Below, one piece after another: positions 6,651-9,139 of a stretch of DNA of 9,139 nucleotides. A program made the position numbers and the translations under genes. The DNA comes from CAZTLI01 sp964614375 (GTDB lineage Bacteria > Chloroflexota > Anaerolineae > Aggregatilineales > Phototrophicaceae). The stretch spans positions 1 to 9,139 of the forward strand of contig CAZTLI010000207.1 in NCBI GenBank assembly GCA_964614375.1, given 5' to 3'. Every line of letters begins with the position of its first letter. The stretch's first letter is position 1. The notes under the pieces are model-generated. The model searched no databases. It was not told the origin of the DNA and saw only the letters and a list, made by a program, of their open reading frames with translations.

Positions 6651-8222
6651 CTATTCCACTGGTTCAACTCGCAGCAGTTGATAGCCGATGATGTCGCCAG
6701 CGCGGGGTAGGCGCGGGTCGGTTTCCTCGCCATCATAGAGGGGGTCAAGCGCCGGACGCCCTGCCGGGAGCAATATATAATCCACGCCATAACGATAGGC
6801 CGCTTCGAGGATAGTGTCGCGGTCATCGCTGGGAATCATCAACGCCGGATAACCATGATACGACAGCATAAACGGGTCTTGTGTCATGACCGTGATAACG
6901 CCATCGCCATTCACATCGCCTGATTCGTCTAATAATCCGCTGAGGGTGGTGATGCTGTCGTCAAATTCGCGCGTGAAGGCAAAATCGGCCCGCGTCAGTT
7001 CGACAGCGTTCAGCAGCATGAATCCGGCGATGAGTCCGGCGGCAATATAGGCGACACGGCGTGGGTGGATGAACGTGCCTAATGCCCATGCGCCTGTGTA
7101 TGCCAGAAACGGTATCACCAGCATATAACTTTTTTTGAAGCTGCCACCCTGGGTATGAAATGGCGTGACGAAACTATAAAACAGGAACAATCCGAGCGTC
7201 ATCGTCAAGGGCAGCGCCAGCAGCAGCAGACTCCGCCGGTCACGCTTCCAGACCATTCCGCCGAGTCCCAATAACGCCGTCAGCGGCAGGCCGACATCCA
7301 GCAGCGTGTAACTCATTTTGACATTGGCGAGGGCTTGTATCACATAATTGCTCAAAATATTGCCCGCGCCCCAATCCAGATAATGCCCCAAATCCAACGT
7401 CCGACCATACGTAAACTGGTCGATGAAGCTGGTCATGAACAGCGTGCGTCCCGCGCCCGACGGCAAAATCACGCCGAACAAATCCAGATTGCGAATGAAC
7501 CAGGGCGACATCACCCCTATCCAACCGAGCGGAATCGCCAGCAGCCAGCGGCTGGGCAGCGGCTGGTCACTATAACGCCAGTGGATGAGCAGTGCCACAA
7601 CCATCGCCGGGGCGAGGATGATGCCGTCTTGGCGTGAGAGCTGCGTCAGTCCGCCGCAAATGCCCGCCAGCAGCAGCCAGCGCGGTTTTCCACGCAGGCC
7701 GATATAAAAGCTGACCATCGCCATGCCCGCGAATAGGATGTAGGAAATGGTCGTGTCGGTTCGCGCTGAATTCAGCACATATTCCGGCAAAAACACGACG
7801 CCCGCCATCGTCATCAGTCCGACAGACTGCGCCGCACCCGCCATCCGCGCAAGCCAATAGGCCAGCAGCGGAATCAGCGAACCGAATAGCACCGATGGTA
7901 TCAACGCCGTGAACACACTTTCGCCAAACAGCCGCATCGTCAGCGCAGGCCAGACTCCCGGCAGCGGCATCCAGTAGTCGATGGGGTGTGTCACACTAGC
8001 GGGCGGCGAATGATAATTCCAGATATAGTCGATGACGAAGCCGCGCCCCTCCGCCAGATTCCGCGCGAGGTTGTAATAGTGGTTCGAGTCCGATATACCG
8101 GGATGGGGCGCAAGCAGCGCAAAAATCAGCCGCACACTAAATCCCGCCAGCAGAATCAACAGCATCCAGCGCGTGATGGCTGGTGTTTGGGATACTGCGG
8201 TGTGGTGGGTGTCGGTGGTCAT
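6651..8222 (-). CDS. GT39/ArnT-like GT-C family membrane glycosyltransferase
   Basis: 523 residues with about ten or more hydrophobic helices, then a soluble C-terminal region from about residue 410. GT-C enzymes move sugars from polyprenyl-phosphate donors to acceptors on the outer face of the membrane. The first helix (about 19-38) is followed by PGISDSNHYYNLARNLAEGRG, with D45 in the position of the catalytic first-loop acidic residue. SRQDG (196-200) and PWFIRN (240-245) are also typical of this superfamily. The C-terminal region carries an EF-hand/dockerin-like loop GDVNGDGVIT (435-444). ATG 8222 is preferred; a TTG at 8279 would add 19 polar residues (MAARRPNAS...) with no clear ribosome binding site, though the site before 8222 (GAAAAG) is also weak. 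It is convergent to the STAS-like gene and divergent from a second GT-C-like gene. Donor and acceptor are unknown. Confidence 0.82.
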   Translation of the reverse strand: MTTDTHHTAVSQTPAITRWMLLILLAGFSVRLIFALLAPHPGISDSNHYYNLARNLAEGRGFVIDYIWNYHSPPASVTHPIDYWMPLPGVWPALTMRLFGESVFTALIPSVLFGSLIPLLAYWLARMAGAAQSVGLMTMAGVVFLPEYVLNSARTDTTISYILFAGMAMVSFYIGLRGKPRWLLLAGICGGLTQLSRQDGIILAPAMVVALLIHWRYSDQPLPSRWLLAIPLGWIGVMSPWFIRNLDLFGVILPSGAGRTLFMTSFIDQFTYGRTLDLGHYLDWGAGNILSNYVIQALANVKMSYTLLDVGLPLTALLGLGGMVWKRDRRSLLLLALPLTMTLGLFLFYSFVTPFHTQGGSFKKSYMLVIPFLAYTGAWALGTFIHPRRVAYIAAGLIAGFMLLNAVELTRADFAFTREFDDSITTLSGLLDESGDVNGDGVITVMTQDPFMLSYHGYPALMIPSDDRDTILEAAYRYGVDYILLPAGRPALDPLYDGEETDPRLPRAGDIIGYQLLRVEPVE

Positions 8223-8287
8223 AGGCTTTTCTATTGCCAGAGACTGATGCGTTGACGCATTAGGTCGTCTGGCTGCCAAATTGACAC

Positions 8288-8551
8288 GTCCACTAAAGTG
8301 GACAGGTTGTGGTTAATTTCTTGGTCTATGCGTTTTCTGTCATCTTCAGATGACGTGGTTTTTGGGCAACCGCACGTTTTAACGTGGGGCGAAACACGCA
8401 GCATTTCCATACCATACCTTTGCCTGAAAACGTCAGGTTGTGGCTTTCTTCAGGCAGCAGACACGCCATTGCAGGGCTGTGCAGCCTGTTTTACACTCTT
8501 GAACATTCGGCCTGTCCGCTGAAAAAAGTGGCAAGTGCCAAGTAAGGACAG
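8288..8551. repeat. Palindrome-rich non-coding element (possible MITE or structured RNA)
   Basis: No gene is supportable here. Six short inverted repeats follow one another: GTCCACT-aa-AGTGGAC (8288-8303), GTCATCT-tc-AGATGAC (8339-8354), CACGTT-tt-AACGTG (8373-8386), CCTGA-aaacg-TCAGG (8423-8437), GGCTG-tg-CAGCC (8475-8486) and TGGCA-ag-TGCCA (8529-8540). TGCCTGAA (8421-8428) can also pair with TTCAGGCA (8449-8456). CAGGTTGTGG occurs twice (8303-8312, 8434-8443). AGTGGACAGG (8297-8306) faces CCTGTCCGCT (8511-8520) as an inverted repeat matching at 9 of 10, and CTGTCC (8512-8517) also faces GGACAG (8546-8551). Short frames on both strands are all open for a stretch, but none looks like protein. 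Confidence 0.5.
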
Positions 8552-8615
8552 TCGTGCGTGACGGGTAAAAGCAGTGATGAGGACTGAGATCGTGTCAAAT
8601 TATCTTAAACCAAAC

Positions 8616-8678
8616 CCTTTGCGTCCTTTGTGCCCTTTGCGGTTCATCTTTTGTTCTTTACCCGCTGTGCCTTTGTAG
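8616..8678. repeat. 9-bp tandem repeat CCTTTGYGN
   Basis: Three contiguous 9-mers, CCTTTGCGT, CCTTTGTGC and CCTTTGCGG (8616-8642), with a fourth degenerate copy CCTTTGTAG at 8670-8678. Repeats of this type (CTTTGCG on one strand, CGCAAAG on the other) occur in intergenic DNA of many Chloroflexota, cyanobacteria and other environmental bacteria; that is recollection, not a search result. It lies 30 bp before the next gene, so it would be in or near that gene's leader. Confidence 0.65.
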
Positions 8679-8707
8679 TTCAATCACTATTTAGACGACG
8701 ATTATAC

Positions 8708-9139
8708 ATGAGCCTGACAACGAAACAACGCCGCTATCTCATCATTCTGCTGCTGGTCGCCCTGGGGCTGCGGCTGTTGTTCGCCCTGTCACAAGACCAT
8801 CTGGTGGTCTATCGCGGACTCGGTGGGGACAGCGGCTGGTATCTGGCGAATGGACAGGGACTGTTCACCGGGCAGCCACACGGCACGACGGCACAGGGTA
8901 TCCATTTTTATGTCTCGCAAATTCCGACAGCGCCGCTGTATCTGGTGTTTGTCGGCTTCTGGCAGCAAATTTTCGCGCCAGAAGTGGCCGTCATCATCAT
9001 TCGCGCCCTGCAAAGTCTGATGGGCGTGGCGACGTGCTGGTTTGCCTATCGTATCGGGGCGCGACTCAGTACCGACGTGCGAATCGGTTTACTGGCGGCG
9101 ACGGCGCTGGCGCTGCATCCGGCCTTCATCATGGAGGCG
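8708..9139 (+). CDS. GT-C/GT39-like membrane glycosyltransferase, N-terminal part (runs off window)
   Basis: The first 144 residues are present and the frame is open to the last base. One hydrophobic helix (about 10-28, LIILLLVALGLRLLFALS) is followed by a loop with GLGGDSGWYLANGQGLFTG, where D41 fits the catalytic first-loop Asp of GT39/ArnT-like enzymes. More helices lie at about 76-90, 92-115 and 124-138. The pattern, helix then D-x-x-W/Y-Y-x-x-A-x-G-x-G-L, parallels the divergent gene at 6651-8222, so both belong to the same broad superfamily, though they are not close copies. The predicted role is sugar transfer from a polyprenyl-phosphate donor on the outer membrane face. ATG 8708 is the first sensible start; no clear Shine-Dalgarno precedes it (upstream TTAGACGACGATTATAC), so initiation may be weak or leaderless. 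Confidence 0.75.
   Translation, partial: MSLTTKQRRYLIILLLVALGLRLLFALSQDHLVVYRGLGGDSGWYLANGQGLFTGQPHGTTAQGIHFYVSQIPTAPLYLVFVGFWQQIFAPEVAVIIIRALQSLMGVATCWFAYRIGARLSTDVRIGLLAATALALHPAFIMEA

Noticed and set aside
8326..8469. 47-codon minus-strand frame (MACLLPEESHNLTFSGKG...)
   Set aside because: It has no ribosome binding site, no recognised family, and is contained in the same palindrome-rich element. Could be revisited if homologues turn up.
8298..8522. 74-codon plus-strand frame starting with GTG
   Set aside because: It is cysteine-rich, without ribosome binding site, and overlaps the palindrome series. Neighbouring frames on both strands are equally open, which suggests non-coding DNA.
1..9139. 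CRISPR array, tRNA, rRNA, prophage or transposase genes
   Set aside because: No regularly spaced identical repeats, cloverleaf-like sequence, rRNA motif or transposase domain was found on either strand.

Overview
The window looks like a chromosomal stretch from a free-living bacterium of moderate GC content. The best guess is Chloroflexota, Anaerolineae-like. That rests on gene style only: paired M3B oligoendopeptidases, a small SpoIIAA/STAS-like protein, large GT-C membrane glycosyltransferases, GC-rich dispersed palindromes and CCTTTGCG-type intergenic repeats. No rRNA, tRNA, CRISPR array, phage gene or intact transposase was seen.

Layout. Positions 2-1045 (+) hold the C-terminal part of an oligoendopeptidase F cut by the window edge. 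A 250-bp spacer with a strong GC-rich palindromic repeat follows, then a complete second copy at 1296-3119 (+). The two align without gaps over 346 residues, so they are tandem paralogues. Convergent to them is a TPR-repeat protein (3181-4134, -). After a 299-bp non-coding stretch come a small three-helix membrane protein (4434-4778, -) and a complete Ada-type alkylation-repair regulator and methyltransferase (4921-6003, -) with its own intrinsic terminator at 4858-4892. A 183-bp divergent spacer carries the ada promoter region and a 24-bp near-perfect palindrome ahead of a 136-residue SpoIIAA/STAS-like protein (6187-6597, +). Convergent to that is a multi-pass GT39/GT-C family membrane glycosyltransferase (6651-8222, -). 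A 485-bp non-coding gap separates it from a divergent second GT-C-like membrane protein (8708 to the window end, +).

How the genes relate. There is no obvious single pathway: peptide degradation (PepF pair), DNA alkylation repair (Ada), a protein-interaction scaffold (TPR), a possible anti-sigma-antagonist-like protein and two envelope glycosyltransferases. Most genes appear to be separate transcription units with their own ribosome binding sites.

The least explained part is non-coding: 8288-8551 between the two glycosyltransferases. It contains six short, nearly perfect palindromes (five with a 2-nt centre), a repeated 10-mer, and imperfect inverted repeats near its edges, followed by a 9-bp tandem repeat. 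It may be a non-autonomous mobile element, a structured RNA, or both. I see no convincing new defence or enzymatic system in this window.
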